From the NCBI GenBank assembly GCA_018287875.1, contig JAGVVL010000001.1, forward strand, positions 620,001 to 684,000: a DNA stretch of 64,000 nucleotides. The letters run 5' to 3'. Source of the stretch: Nigrospora sphaerica. Taxonomy: Eukaryota; Ascomycota; Sordariomycetes; Amphisphaeriales; Apiosporaceae. A program made the translations under genes and the position numbers. The notes under the pieces were generated by a model that was not told where the DNA came from, searched no databases, and saw only the letters and a list, made by a program, of their open reading frames with translations. Below are positions 21,941 through 34,322 of this stretch, one piece after another; the first letter of the stretch is position 1, and the number at the start of each line of letters is the position of its first letter.

Positions 21941-23974
21941 TCATCGTGACTCGACGTCGAAAAACTCGTCGTGGCTCTCCTCCGTTTCGCTCCGTTTCAG
22001 ATTTGTCGGCTTGCCATCTTTGGGCAGCTCCTTTTTCAGCTCCGTAGTGAAGTCCATCAACGGGCCATCGGGCTTCTGCTGGCCAGTGCCCTCTAGCATG
22101 TGCTGGATAGTGTTTGATTGCTGGCTGTCGCTGTTCCCGGCCTTTGCCGCCACGGCTGGCTCCTCTGCAGGCACTGCTGCTGCAGCTGTGCCGTTCTGAC
22201 CAACCGTCCCTGTGGGCGCGGCGGAAGCCGACATAGCGCTAGACGGCTCGACCGCCGCATCAGAGATAGCATCTTCGGGGGCAGGATGGCCAGCTGTGGA
22301 TGGGTTGCCGGAAGAAGCGTGCTGTGGAATCGTGTTCCACTGCGGAAGCTTCTGTCCATCGACGATAGGGTAGATGGCCATGATTTGCTCAGCCTGTTTC
22401 TCGGGGGTGCCTGCATCGCTGTGTAGTTTGTTAGCAGTAAGCCTAAAGTCGGCACAAAGTGTTAACAAACATTTTGGCGTTGATGATCCATTCTAGCTCT
22501 TCCTCGCCCTCTTCCTCACCGCCAGGGCCACCTTGCACCCTCCGGAACAGCCGGGGATGCCACTCGATGTTCTCGGCCGCGCGGGCGGCGGCCTCCTCGC
22601 GTTGCCGGTCCTCAATCTTCGTCTTCTCGTCCGTAGCAAGCTCGTGGTTCTTTTGAAGGACCGCCTGGGCAGTGTTGTACCACAGTTTCTGAGATTCCCG
22701 TTCGTCTTGTTCCTCCAGTGGGCGGGCTTGCGGTCGCGAAGGCTTTGCGCGTGCTCCGTTGAAGAACATCTCCTTGTGTCCCGTCTGCGGCACCAGGATT
22801 AGCATTACGGAGCAACGCCGGGGCGGTGCCTGGCCATGAGCTTACCCGGAGATCTTTGATGAACATCTCGTCGCTCCATAGTCCGGACAGCTCATATAGG
22901 CTCTCGCCCGTCTGCTCGTTCTTAATTATGCCGCCGATGGCATTGTAAGTGCCGCCGACCCAACCCTTCGTCTTGAAGTCGATGTCGGCGACCAAGTTAA
23001 GCTCGGGACAGCGAACGAAGCTGTGGTCGCCCAGCTCGTACTTCATCTTTCCGAACAAGATACCCCTGGCATACATGTTGGGCTGCGTAAGGTGGTATCT
23101 CTCGCCCTTCTTGGGATCATTGCCCCTGTTCAGGAGAGTCAGGGTGGCGGTGCCTTCCATCATACTAGCGGCCGAGTTGCCGAGAAACTTGCTGCGTGGT
23201 TTCAAGGTGCCGTCCACACGAATGTGGTGATCGGGGGCCATGTAAAAGTAGCTCGACTTGGGTGGGTGGTGCGAGGTTTGCTCCGAGATGTAGTAGGCAC
23301 GCGTCTTGTCAGGGAAGTCCCAGTAGCAAGTAAAAACCTCGCCAAGAATCGGGTTCAGGGGCTTCTTGACGCCACTATGCCATGTGTAAGCAGCGCATCC
23401 ATACCGGAGAGGGAGGTTGCGGGCACCCACGGAGGTCGGATATGCCAGCCGCTCAGGTAGAATTTGACGACGGAGACGAAGCGCTCGGTGGGGTCGTCGA
23501 TCTTGGAAATGGGCAACAGCATCTCGGGATGGCACATGAAGCTTGCAAGAGATGGTCAGTCGGCGGGCGAAATCATGGTGGCGGGGCAAAACGAGCCACG
23601 AACTTGGTAATCCTCTCCAACATGCTTCGAGGTTCGAGAATGAAGGTCGGCAGGACGACCCTGCTCAGGTCGGCGCCCGGCCGCAGCTGGGAGATGATGT
23701 GCATAAGGACTGCGCCGGCCTCCTCAGCACGACAACACTCGACGCAAACACACGGGCTGGGGAGAGGAGGGACGCACCGTTGCCCTGGTCGGGCTCGACG
23801 ACGAGAGTGTCATCCTCGGCTTCGCCATCGGACGCGGAGCGGTTACCTGAGGGCAGGGGGGTCAGCGCATGCTCTTCGAGCGGCTCGTCTTTGCGAGCCG
23901 GAACGGGCAGAGAGGCTCGTACTAGCCGTTGAGCCGGTTCTATGGCGTCCGCCCAGTCCTATTTTGCCGTGCAT
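21941..23974 (-). CDS. Oxysterol-binding-protein homologue, Osh6/Osh7 type (seven exons)
   Basis: Exons (complement): 23974-23923, 23846-23778, 23709-23604, 23541-23431, 23374-22846, 22784-22471, 22418-21941. The total is 1659 nt, 552 aa. Every join rebuilds family sequence, including GNVLMHIISQLRPGADL, ERITNFMCHPEMLLP, GWHIRPPGVKKPLNPILGE and KDLRTGHKEMFF. The OSBP fingerprint is present as EQTSHHPP (V to T against the classic EQVSHHPP). No PH domain or ankyrin repeats are encoded, so this is a stand-alone lipid-transfer (ORD) protein. The closest class is Osh6/Osh7, which exchanges phosphatidylserine and PI4P at ER-plasma membrane contacts. The C-terminus carries a Glu-rich helix and an Ala/Gln-rich disordered tail ending HDEFFDVESR. 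The start is supported by the first splice, which links MHGKIGLGGRHRTGS to NRSASDGEAEDD. All introns are 52-76 bp. Confidence 0.93.
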
Positions 23975-26900
23975 GGTGGAGGCTTTGGTTTTGCGACGGG
24001 CTGTCACGAAGCTTCGAGAGTCGGGCTCTTCTAGGGAAAGGGAGACGTGCGCGGTGTAACGGTCGTTCGGATGCGGCGGTCTGAAGCGTTTGGGCGGCGC
24101 GTGCCTTGGGCCGGTTATGACTGCCGGATGCGATGCGCCTGTGGGTGCCTGGGAATCAATAATTTGTTCGCCCAAAGCACGATGAAGCTGGGGGGGGCAC
24201 CCCTCACTTTGTCCCTCTGGGCTTGGGGTGACGCTGCGCTTATCGATTGGGGACGGAAGGACGACAGCTCAGGCTTGGATTATGACCTCACTCACCCGAC
24301 ACTACGCAACAAGCTTGGTAGGCTGAGTTGTTGGAAATCGAGGCTCAAATTTCTCGCCGGCGCGCCCAAGCTCTCCCGCACTAAGTTGTCGAGTGTCGTC
24401 AGGCAATAGGGATAAGGCAGGGGGTGGAGGATCAATTAGAAGGCAGAGGAGTGAAAAAAGTAGGGCAGACACCAGAGCTGGCGCTACACACGTGGACGGA
24501 GAAGGTCACCCGGGGTATTCGGTGAGAAAGAAGAGTCTTTCCGCCAGCAGAGAGCGGGACGATCGGCAATGGGGCAGCGATGGGAGGTGGGCTCTCTCTC
24601 CCTCCTAGCACGGAAGTTGGGATCAGGCGCAGAACTTCTTACACGCCCGTCCACGTCGAGCAGGCAGCAGGCAAACGGGCGATTGAGCCAGGCAGGACAG
24701 CCGAGCCAGCCACGTGTGGGCAGGTCTTGGGTGCTTGGGTATATGGTATGGATGAATGACTCAACGGGGCAACAGAGGCCGACTGGCAAAGCCCTCATAT
24801 GCAATCAAACAATACGCAGCCGTGGACAAGCCCAATACAAGACAAACGTGCAGTAGCACGGCCGACTAGAGCCATTCAGATGACGAACAGGCGAGGGGCT
24901 GGAGGGGCACAGAAATGACGTTGGATCGGTTCCAAGCGTCCGAAGCTCCAGGTCAGCAGCTGGCAAGGGTGGCTGTGTACTAGTCCATAGGGGTAAGTTT
25001 GGGCTACTCCACGAGGTCTCGACCCATTTTCTTATCCACTCTCTCACACACTGAGTATATTGCTGTATTTAGTATGGTGAGGTGGATAAGGCGGTATGGA
25101 GCGGTACTTCTTGGCCTCGCCCTTTTTAAGAGCACACACTTCGTAGGCGGCAAGTAAGTAAGTACATACCCTACGTACCTGGGTACCACGATGATCTTCC
25201 ATTGTCCTAGGAAGGCCCGGCCGGCGGGCCAGTAAAAAAAGCTGGGGCTCCCAGGGGAAAAAAGAAAAAGACAACGGTTGCAATCAGACTGGAATCTCAT
25301 GGCAGCAGGAGGTCAGGAGACATCCGATGGTTTGGGAATGTACAACGAATCTTCTATTTACTTCTTGCTGTACTGTGTAGGATAGGGACCGAGGTACCTC
25401 CTTGGCACTGGTGCGGAAACATGTGTCAACAGGTGCATCCCTCCAGGTTTGGAATCTGGACATGGTCAAAGCCGACCAAGGAGGCCACCGCTAATAACTA
25501 CGGAAGGGATAGTAGCCAAAACTTTACAGCTGTCGATGAACCCGGGCGATTCTACAGGCGGCTAATCACGGAAATGTGGTGTTGCGAGTAGGTACGCGTC
25601 CAGTGCAGCGGGAAGTATATGCGTGCATGCCGTATTCCTAATAAGTAGGTCCGAGGGGCTCAATGCAGGACAAGGGGTGGACACGGAGCGCCAGATCTCG
25701 GCCCCACGATGCAGGCAAGCCTATCTAGAGGGCCGGTACGGCACGGCACTCGGTGGTTCGGGCATATGGGGGCTTCGTGCTTGATGGGGGTGAGGGATTG
25801 CCCGCCTGCGCAGCCCGCCCGGCGAGTCAGAGTACCAGCCTTTCAAGGGGTTCTCCGCACCGCGAAAATCATCTTGCGACGTTGAACCTACTGTAGAGGC
25901 CCAATGTCCACCCGTAGAGGGTGAGGTAGGTAGTTGCACCTCGTATGAATTTCCAGTCTGGTCGAACCCGCACCATCGGAAGTCATAGGAAGCGGGCCAT
26001 CTCCAGCGCGCCCTGTCGATCTCCCCTATGCCTATACTTGCCCCTTACCCCGTTTACCAGGCAAGTCGGCCGGGCAGGCGACTTTACTCATGCGTCGCGT
26101 TCCATCACGCGTCGCACGCCCACGAACTCACCAGGGGCACGCACCTCACTAAACTCTGTACCTGAATCGAGGTGCTGACGGCACCCAGCTCGTTGCGTGA
26201 CCAAAGAAACAGGGTCTCGCCAGCGTCACCTGCCTCTGAAGAGCCATGGTGCCCGCTGATGGCCTGGCACACCCAAACCCAGACACAGGTACGGTCGTGT
26301 ATTTTCCTGAGTGAAGGGATGGGATGTGATTCCGTTTTTGCGCATATGGGTAACCGGGTATGGATTCCAGGAGGCTCAGCTTGGGGTCCCTCCCCTACGG
26401 AGGGCCAGCCCATTAGGCGCGTGGAATCGATCCATAGACATAGGACGGGGTGGGTAGATGGATAGGAGGCAAGCTCAGTGGGACCAAGACTGACCCAAGA
26501 GAGAAATGCAACATGCACCTGCTTTTGCTTGCCTTCGACGCACGCGACGACCAGCTTTTGAAGAGGTAGCCATGGCCCAAAGCAGGCTTCGCACACGCGA
26601 TCCGGGACGGCGGGCGGCCAACCAAGGCCGGCGCGCTCGCTAGTGTCACAGGATCGCGGGCAGTCCTCCGGACCTACACAGCTGCTAGGGTGCAGCAGGT
26701 ACCTCTTGTAGGTGAACAGGCGGTCCCTTCAGTGCTTGACACAGCACAACATACATACCTACAAAATCTATAGGTATGTAGGCCTCCCAGGACCTACCAA
26801 GGTGTCATCCTATAGTGAAAGAATGGATGCTGGTTGACATAGATTTGCCAGGAAAGGACCTCCTAAACGATCTTGCGACTTATAACACAATCCACCATAG

Positions 26901-27369
26901 TCGCCTCATCCAGACAGACGTACCTATTTCCTAGTCCTCCATTGCTCCTGCTCCGTCTCGTCCGCCCTTGTACCCGGTCCGCGGTACCTGGCGCCAGCCC
27001 TGACGTCGACAATTCATGCGCCAGCAATACGCGGTGCCAGTCGCAGCGCCGAACCCCCAGTATCCCGCCTCGATTGATCAAATCGTCTTTTCTTTTTTTC
27101 TCCAACCCCATCCGCCTCGCCCTGCGTTGCGTTGCCGTTGCCCGCCTGCATCAAGCTATTGCTACCCACATCGACCCGCGCAGCCAAGGGACACAGAGTG
27201 AGGTGTGCCTAGGGTGCCCATGTGTTTCCCCGCGTTTACGACGGCCAGCTCCCACCCACGTCGAATCCCGGTAACTACTAAATCCCAGGTACATCTTTCA
27301 TACTGGCGACACACGAACCGGAACTGCTGCGAGTCAGCCGCGGCAACGAGAATTTAGGTCGGTTGAAGA
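23975..27369. other. Intergenic, 3.4 kb, divergent promoter region
   Basis: This separates the divergent OSBP and histidine kinase genes. It contains scattered TACGTACC/TAGGTA words (25150-25190, 25570-25600) and a 10-bp inverted repeat at 26752-26780. The last ~450 bp are pyrimidine-rich and probably form the kinase 5' leader. Open frames here lack motifs. Confidence 0.5.
26752..26780. repeat. 10-bp perfect inverted repeat
   Basis: TACATACCTA, 9-nt spacer, TAGGTATGTA. It may form a hairpin. The TAGGTA core recurs in other intergenic stretches of the window. Confidence 0.4.
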
Positions 27370-30045
27370 ATGTCGAGGAGCAGCAGGGCCATGTCATTAC
27401 TTTCCCCGCCGTCCAGTCACCACCACCAACCCCCCGACGACGCCCTGCTGCCGGACTTGAAGGGTTTCCTGGACGCCGAACCCCGGCCGACCTTTATTGT
27501 CGCCATCAACCCGCATACCCCCACGCCCTTCGAGCTGTTGTTGTGTAACCATGCCTTCTACGCGGCCGGCCTCGCCGAGGGCGTCCTGGCCAAAACCAGG
27601 GCCGCCACCATCTTCCGCAGCTGGTGCCAGGTCGCCTCGCACTGGAGGTCCGAAATCGAATTCGCCGGACGCATATGGACCGCCTTCAAGATCCAAGACC
27701 GCTGGAAGTGCATCAGGGCTTCGGACGCTTCCTCTGTGACCGAGCTGCGACCCCGCGCCGACCTTGCCATTGCCACCGACGATGTCATCAGGCGCTTGGA
27801 GGATGTCAAGTTCGCCGACGCCCGCCTGGCCGGCCTCTACCAGATGATGGAGATGAGCGACGTCGGCACCTTTGAGTACAGCCCCGAGGGCATTCTTTTG
27901 CGCGCCAACGAATCGTGGTATAGGCTCAGTCAGCATCCCAAACAGAAGACCGCCCATACCAACTTCTCCTTCATGGACCTGGTCTACCCGGCTGATGCAC
28001 CCATGGTGCTGTCGCAGTGGAACAAACTAGCCCAGGGCTTGTCCGTGACGTTTGAGATGAGGTGGAAAGGCCGCGACTATGGGCGGGGGACGAGCGACAG
28101 AAACACGGAGGACTGTCAGTGGATTCTCTCCACGTGCGTCCCCATTTTGGACAAAAATGGCGACCTGGTGAGCATTGCTGGAAACACCATCGACATCAAC
28201 GCGCAAAAACTGGTGCAGGAGGAGGCCTTGCAGCGCGCCGAGGCGTTGGAACGAGCGCGGCAGAGCGAGCGCAAGTTTGCGCGCTTCGCCCTGCTGGCGC
28301 CCATTGCCATCGTCATCCTTGACACGCAGCAGCGGATGACGTACTGTAATATGCGCTTCTTCGAGCTCACGGGTCTCCCGCCTGCGGACGAGTACAGGAA
28401 AATTGACTGGCAAAGCATTTGCTACCCGGGCGACCAGGACATCGTGAGCCGGCAGTGGCATAAGGTGTTACGGGACAAGCAACGCACCCAGGCGCATTTC
28501 CGCCTGAATCGCACTTGGAATTTCGGCGACGGCGCCCCCCGGCAAGCGTGGGCGGAGTGCCAGACAATCCCTGAGCTGAACGACGAGGGCGACGTGGTGT
28601 CCGTCTTCAGCGTCATGACGGACATTTCGCGGTTTAAATGGGCCGAGGAGGTTCAAAGGACGCGGATTGAGGAGGCTCTGGAGGTACAGATACTCTCCCC
28701 CTTCCCCCGCTCCCCCACAGTTGACTTACATCCCTCTCTCCCCAGGCAAAGCGTAAGCACGAAAACTTCATCGACATGACGTCTCACGAAATGCGCAACC
28801 CCTTGTCGGCCGTCATCCAGTGCGCAGATTCGACCATCGATTCGCTGCGCAACGTGCAGTCCCAAATCTCCGCGTCGACCACTGCGGACGAGGAGCTCAC
28901 CAGGAAGGCCGATGAAGAGATCAAGCAGTGTTTGGATTCGCTTCAGACCATCATATCGTGCTCACTCCACCAGAAACGCGTCGTCGATGACATCCTTACG
29001 CTGTCCAAGATGGACTCGAACCTCATGGCCATTACACCCGTGCGCGTCGAGCCCGCTTCGGTCGTCGCTGAAGCGGTGCACATGTTTGAGGTGGAATGCC
29101 AAAAGGACAGCATCGACCTGTCGCTCACCGAGGATCCTTCATTACGAGAACTGGGAGCCCAATATGTCATGATGGACCCAAGCCGGGCCCTGCAGGTCCT
29201 GATCAACCTCGTCACCAACGCCATCAAGTTCACGCGCGACCGGCCTGTCCGACGCATCGAGATTAGCTTGGGGGCCAGCCTTGATCGCCCAACACAAAAC
29301 TCCCAGGAAATATCCTGGGCTAATGTCACGACCAGTGCCGGTGATCTTTTAAACAACGACGAATGGGGCGCGGGGCGTGAGGTCTACGTCTGGATCAAGT
29401 GTCGCGATACGGGCTGTGGGTTGTCGCTGGAGGAGCAGGGCAGTCTATTCACGCGCTTCTCGCAGGCCACGCCGCGAACGCACATACGCTACGGCGGCAG
29501 TGGGCTCGGGCTGTTCATCTCCAAGAAGCTGACGGAGCTGCAAGGCGGCGCCATTGGAGTACAGTCCCAGCCCGACGTCGGCTCGACTTTTGCCTTTTTC
29601 GTGTCGACGCGTACTTCACCACCGCCTACACCGATGAAGATAACATCGATCAAGGACGACCCGTGGAACTGGCCCGTCACAATGGAGGACAGCGGTCAAG
29701 ACCATAGCAAATATTCCGTCCTGATTGTTGAAGACAACTTGGTCAATGCAAGTCGCCCTGTGTAGCCTCTCCCTTTTCTTTGCCAATCCCCTTGCTGACT
29801 TCCACCACAGCAAAAGGTGCTCTCACAGCAGCTGCAGAAAGCAGGCTGTACGGTTTATGTGAGCAATCATGGTGCCGAGGCGCTAGAATTCCTGCGTACG
29901 ACGGAATACTGGTCGTCGCCATCAGCCTTCCCACCGGCGAGTTCCAACCCAGCGGACGGGCAAAATAGCGGCGGCTGCAGCAACAATGGCAGCAACGCCG
30001 GCCGTAGCAATGAAACCAAACACGGCAGTACCAGCAGCGGCTGTT

Positions 30046-30079
<34 letters not shown>

Positions 30080-30428
30080 TACCATCACGCGGCCCAGCCT
30101 GGCCACGATGCGGACCGGCGCTGCCGCCGCGCCGCGCACACCCCTGTCGGTGATCCTGATGGACATCGAGATGCCCGTCATGGACGGGCTGGCGTGCGCG
30201 CGGCAGATCCGGGCGCTTCAGGCGACGGGCAACATTGTCGGCCACGTGCCCATCATGGCCGTCAGCGCCAACGCGCGCAGCGAACAGGTCGCCCAGGCCC
30301 GCGACGCCGGTATGGACGACGCCATCGCCAAGCCCTTCCGCATCCCCGAGCTCATGGCCAAGCTCGAGACCCTCATCAAGGGCCAGGGTCCCACCATGCT
30401 CGTCTCGCCCAGTACGGGCCTGGCGTAA
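27370..30428 (+). CDS. Hybrid histidine kinase with PAS domains and C-terminal receiver
   Basis: Exons 27370-28683, 28746-29747 and 29811-30428 encode 977 aa. Two clear PAS domains lie at about 155-280 (VGTFEYSPEGILLRANESW) and 297-425 (IVILDTQQRMTYCNMRFFEL). A further PAS-like region is at about 38-130. Next come the phospho-acceptor H box SHEMRNPLSAV (His near 452) and the ATPase domain, with N box INLVTNAIKF, G1 box DTGCGLSLEE and G2 box GGSGLGLFISKKL. A receiver domain follows: acidic pair in LIVEDN, phospho-acceptor Asp near 890 in ILMDIEMPVMDG, Lys in IAKPF. There are no membrane helices, so it is a cytosolic sensor of the multistep phosphorelay feeding Ypd1. The second intron begins with GC (AAT then GCAAGT), and its removal joins LIVEDNLVN to QKVLSQ. 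The receiver contains an unusual insertion of roughly 70 residues with a polyThr run. Confidence 0.93.
30054..30082 (+). repeat. (ACT)n microsatellite inside the receiver domain
   Basis: The trinucleotide run codes for about ten consecutive threonines in the low-complexity insertion of the histidine kinase receiver. Being a multiple of three, length change would keep the frame. Confidence 0.75.
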
Positions 30429-31163
30429 CCGGGAGAAGAGAGACAGAGGGAAGAAGATGGAGGGGGCAAACTTCGTCATCTCGCGTGGGTGTGCGCATAC
30501 CGTTCGGTCGTGGATGCGGGTCCTCGGCTCGTCACATTATCATGGGCCCTCCTCTTCGGTGAACCGGAAGCCGGGAAGAGGAGGGGCAGGTGGGGGGACG
30601 GGTGAAAGACGGGCAAGAAAGGGTGCTTGGCCATATTACGGAAAGAAAGGAAGGGAAAGGGGGGCGGGGAGAGGGTCCGGTACCGAATGATGATACCATT
30701 TGATACTTTACGGGTTTGTTACCCAACGATAGATAGACTTGGGGCCGGGGAACTTGTTTGAACTGCGACGACAGGAGCTTCCTTCAATACCCCCCATAGA
30801 TTTAGTTATATATCCATGCTTCGTATCCACCCTGCCATACGGACTCTCCCTCGCCCTACCCTCTGCCCTCCTGCTCGTCTTTCGCAAATGGACTGTACGG
30901 GCCTCGGAACGGAACGAGGGAGAGAGAAAGTATCAGTTTTAAAAGTTCCCTCGGCCAGCTCGTTATAGCAACCGCGGACACGGAAATGGGCCGACGCTGC
31001 ATCAACGAGGTTGGAGGTGTGTTCTAGTATTTACTGTATGGAGCTAGGTGACCGTCCAAGACCGTCGGTTTTCCCCCTATTTCCCCAGATTGAGCACGTG
31101 CATGATTGGCATAAATCGGTCACACGAGAAGCATCGGTGTTCAGTTTGCGCGAGGGTTTCGAG
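30429..31163. other. Intergenic, convergent 3' flanks
   Basis: 735 bp between the histidine kinase and the orphan coiled-coil gene. A purine-rich stretch lies at 30420-30680. No coding or RNA gene recognised. Confidence 0.45.
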
Positions 31164-32604
31164 TCATTCTCTAGACCAGGTGAAATTAACAGAATGGGCA
31201 CGAAGACCCTCCTCGGCAATGCGGTCCGTCACAGCATCCAGGACGGCGCCCGTGACGGCTTCCTCGAGCTCGAGTTTCATCTCGTCCCAGCCGTCTTGGG
31301 TCCAGTACTCCACATTCTCCCCCAGCTCGCGTGCGTTATAGTCCAGCTCCGCCACGTCGACGTCCAGGGCCTCGACTTTGTTGTACGTCTGCTCTAGGTC
31401 TCGGCGGGCCTCGACCAGGTCACTCTCCAATTCCTCCATCCGCTGATCCTGCTCCTGGACGTGCTTCTGAAGCTTGGCGATGAGCTCGCCCTGGGCTTGT
31501 ATCACCTGGTTCTGCTCATCGAACCGCGTCTCAAAGAGGGCCATGAGCCGCCGGGCCATGGCATCTATTATAACGTCCTGCTCTTCCTGGGACGGCCCAG
31601 CGGTGGGCAACAGCAGGCCAGGCCCCAGCAACTTACGGCGTTTCTCGCTGTGATCGGCACCACACGGAGAACTGGCATGGCTGGCAGTGTTACTGGTGCT
31701 TGACCGGCGTCGCTTGGCATCTTTGGACTCTGTGTACTGTGTTAGTTTGGGCACGCCACACAGCTAAACTTAGTGGCAATGACGTACCAGCAGAGATCGG
31801 AGGCATGGGCGGACCCGGCTCGATCTCAGCATACACCGGCGGGCATTCCCCGGGCCCTGTCTCACCCTCTTCGCTCTGCGTCTCTTCTTGCGAAGGAACA
31901 GGAGCCAGCGGAGGAGACAACTCCAGGATCTGCCCGCCAGTTCCACCAAATAAACTGCGCAGCTCGCTATACCGCGGAAGCGGGTTCAAGCCGCGGCCGC
32001 CATCCACCAGCGCCGCGCAAAGAGGCTCGAGCTTACGCCGAGGAGCCTGGGCCGCGGGCATGACGATGGACAGACTTGTTGCGCGACCCAGGGACTGCAT
32101 GGCATCCAGGAGTTCACCCGAAGCCCGGGTGCTTGCGGGCAGAAGCGAGACAGGCGTGTTCGCGGGAATAATAATCTGCACGGGCTCGCGCAGCGTGAAG
32201 GTCAAGCGTGCCAGCCTGCCCGGCAGCATGTCGCTCACATCCTCTCGGGCCTCGACATCGGCGGCGAAGGAAAGGGACGCTATGCGTGACGGGTGTATCG
32301 ACACATGGATATGGGTGCGGCCAACAGGGTGCTTGAGTTTGACGGGAATGCGCACTTGTAGAAACACATCAAGGGGACGGTTCTCATCTTGTACATTGGT
32401 AACACTATTCTTGGAGCTTGGACAGACAAGTTCGAAAACGATGGCGGCGCTGCGCGGGTCGGGTCTAGCGAGACAACGATTTTCCTCGCTAGAAGCGGAT
32501 GGCGTCGCTGTCGTCGTCGATGCCGTCCTTGGCGCAGCCCACTCGAGCACAGCCGGCACGGTTGACGCGTGCAGATCTGGCGGAGCGGCCACGGAGGACG
32601 ACAT
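31164..32604 (-). CDS. Orphan protein with beta-rich N-terminus and C-terminal coiled coil
   Basis: Exons (complement) 32604-31788 and 31729-31164 encode 460 aa. The 58-bp intron has GTACGT and CAG ends. Residues ~50-240 look like a compact mixed or beta-rich domain (IVFELVCPSSKNSV, DVFLQVRIPVKLKHP, ARLTFTLREPVQIIIP). A proline-rich linker follows (PPVYAEIEPGPPMPP), then basic clusters that could be nuclear signals (AKRRRSS, EKRRKLL). Next is a coiled coil at about 320-420, with heptad-rich EQNQVIQAQGELIAKLQKHV and EELESDLVEARRDLEQ. I do not recognise a named family. The layout suggests a nuclear or cytoplasmic scaffold that oligomerises through the coiled coil, but that is inference. The ATG at 32604 was taken over a non-ATG extension. 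Confidence 0.75.
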
Positions 32605-34322
32605 GAGCACGCTGTAACGAGTCAGCTAAAAGGGGAAGTCAGATCGCCCAACTTACCACCGGCCGCAGCACAAATAACACAACCACCGCTCTTCTCCCCG
32701 CACAGCTCCAGCCGGATAGCCAGGCCAACACGACGCCGGGTTCGACGACAGGCGACCTCCCCTGCCCGGTGGACAGGTTGAGGCCCCTTCCCAGTGCCCC
32801 GGTCTTCCAGCAGTGGCAACCTCCTCTCTCTTTCTCCTCTGCCACGCGGGCCAGAGAGACAGACGAGACGAGGTGCGACCGATGGGTAGAAGCCGGTAGA
32901 GGTGGCCACTGGGCGCGAGTTACCAGCGTCGGACGGTCTGCCCCTTAGCAGAGTGTGCACGGCAACCTGCGATGACCCGTGGAAGGCCGGTCGCAAGTCC
33001 CTAAGGATCAGAGGAATGGCGATGGCGATGGCGATGACGATGATGGCGACAGCGGCAGCAGGTGTAAAAGGTGAAAGTGGATGTCGGGTCGTTAGTCTCC
33101 ATCGCCAGCCTTGGGTGCAAATGCTAAGAAAGCGGGAGGTTGGGAAATGAGCTGACTAAGACTTTGCACAGCACGGACCATTTCACTAACATTATGCTTC
33201 ACATACATTACATTATGTATAGGTGCATAAGTCTGTACAGTAGCCGCACTGCCTAGAAAAGTACATATTCTGCGTTTAAGGCTGATTTATGCCCCGCCTA
33301 TCTAGTGTACCACCTGGCAAGCTACGCACGGGAGCCTGGAGCCTGAGTAACTGATGCACCGATGGATGTATAGGCCTACCAAAGAAGGGAGTTCGTGTGA
33401 ACAGCTGCAATATACGAGCCTCAAGTGAGCGCCTCGTCACAGAATGGGACCCAATAGTCCTGGGCCATCAGCCTCTCCAACATGCCACTCAGCACATGAA
33501 CGAACCAACCCACCATGCTCATGACCGAAGCAACCGGGAGCGCAATCCCTAAGCGACTCCGGCCGCTCCTTGAGCGAACTGCGCAGGACCCATGACCCGT
33601 CGTGTTCGCTACATGCGGGATAGCGAGTACGTAAGCCCTCGTGTGCAACGCAGGAGGGAGGAGGAGGTTGGCACGCGGTTGTGGCTGCGGCAGGGGCGGG
33701 CAAGACGACGCCGGCAAAGGCGATGGTGGCGGCGCGCCCGCAGTTCGCGTGCGGCTGTTGAGGGACAAGAGGATGGCGGCGCGACACGGGCGGCACGGGG
33801 TTCGACTACCCGGCGTCGGCGGACCGTGTACGTGGCCCACCAGGCCGGGGGCCGACGGGGCTGTACCTGGCGGCGCTCCGGGGACCGCGTCGCGCGCGGG
33901 CGCCGACTTCCTGCTCGACCGCTCCTTCTACGCCGGCGCCCGTAGGCTTCTTGTCTTCCCCCGCCCCGCTGATAGGAGAACGCGCACTGGCAAGGACACC
34001 ATGGTTTGTTCCAAGCTAGTCTGGCCGAAAGGAAATGGGGCCCAGCCCGGACCTCCATGGACTCATTCCTTTGAAACCGTGATCCGACACCGCCCGAGCA
34101 TGTAACATATGGATACAAAGACTTTCAGACCAGAGCACCCCGAGTTGTGGTGTCAGCATAACTGCTATTCAGCCTTCTTCGAATTGCACCTTCTGTCACA
34201 CGCGTATATTAACACCCCAAGACGTTGTATGCGTACGCCAAAATTCAGACTGTTTGACTGGTTTCCTTTTGCCTCGAGAAGTGCGTCCTCTCTCCCTGCT
34301 TCCGACAGGATCGGTCGTTGCA
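32605..34322. other. Intergenic, 1.7 kb, with a very GC-rich island
   Basis: An imperfect ATGGCG/GATGGC run sits at 33015-33045. The stretch 33170-33430 is AT-richer. A GC-rich island at 33640-33950 reads like shredded coding sequence in alternating frames (see findings), but no intact gene is supported. Confidence 0.4.

Noticed and set aside
26105..26596. 163-codon frame on the minus strand
   Set aside because: No recognisable motif or splice continuation. Lengths like this are expected by chance in GC-rich DNA.
33780..33860. GGTTCGACTACC resembling a tRNA T-arm
   Set aside because: No matching acceptor, D or anticodon arms can be folded around it. The sequence lies in the GC-rich island.
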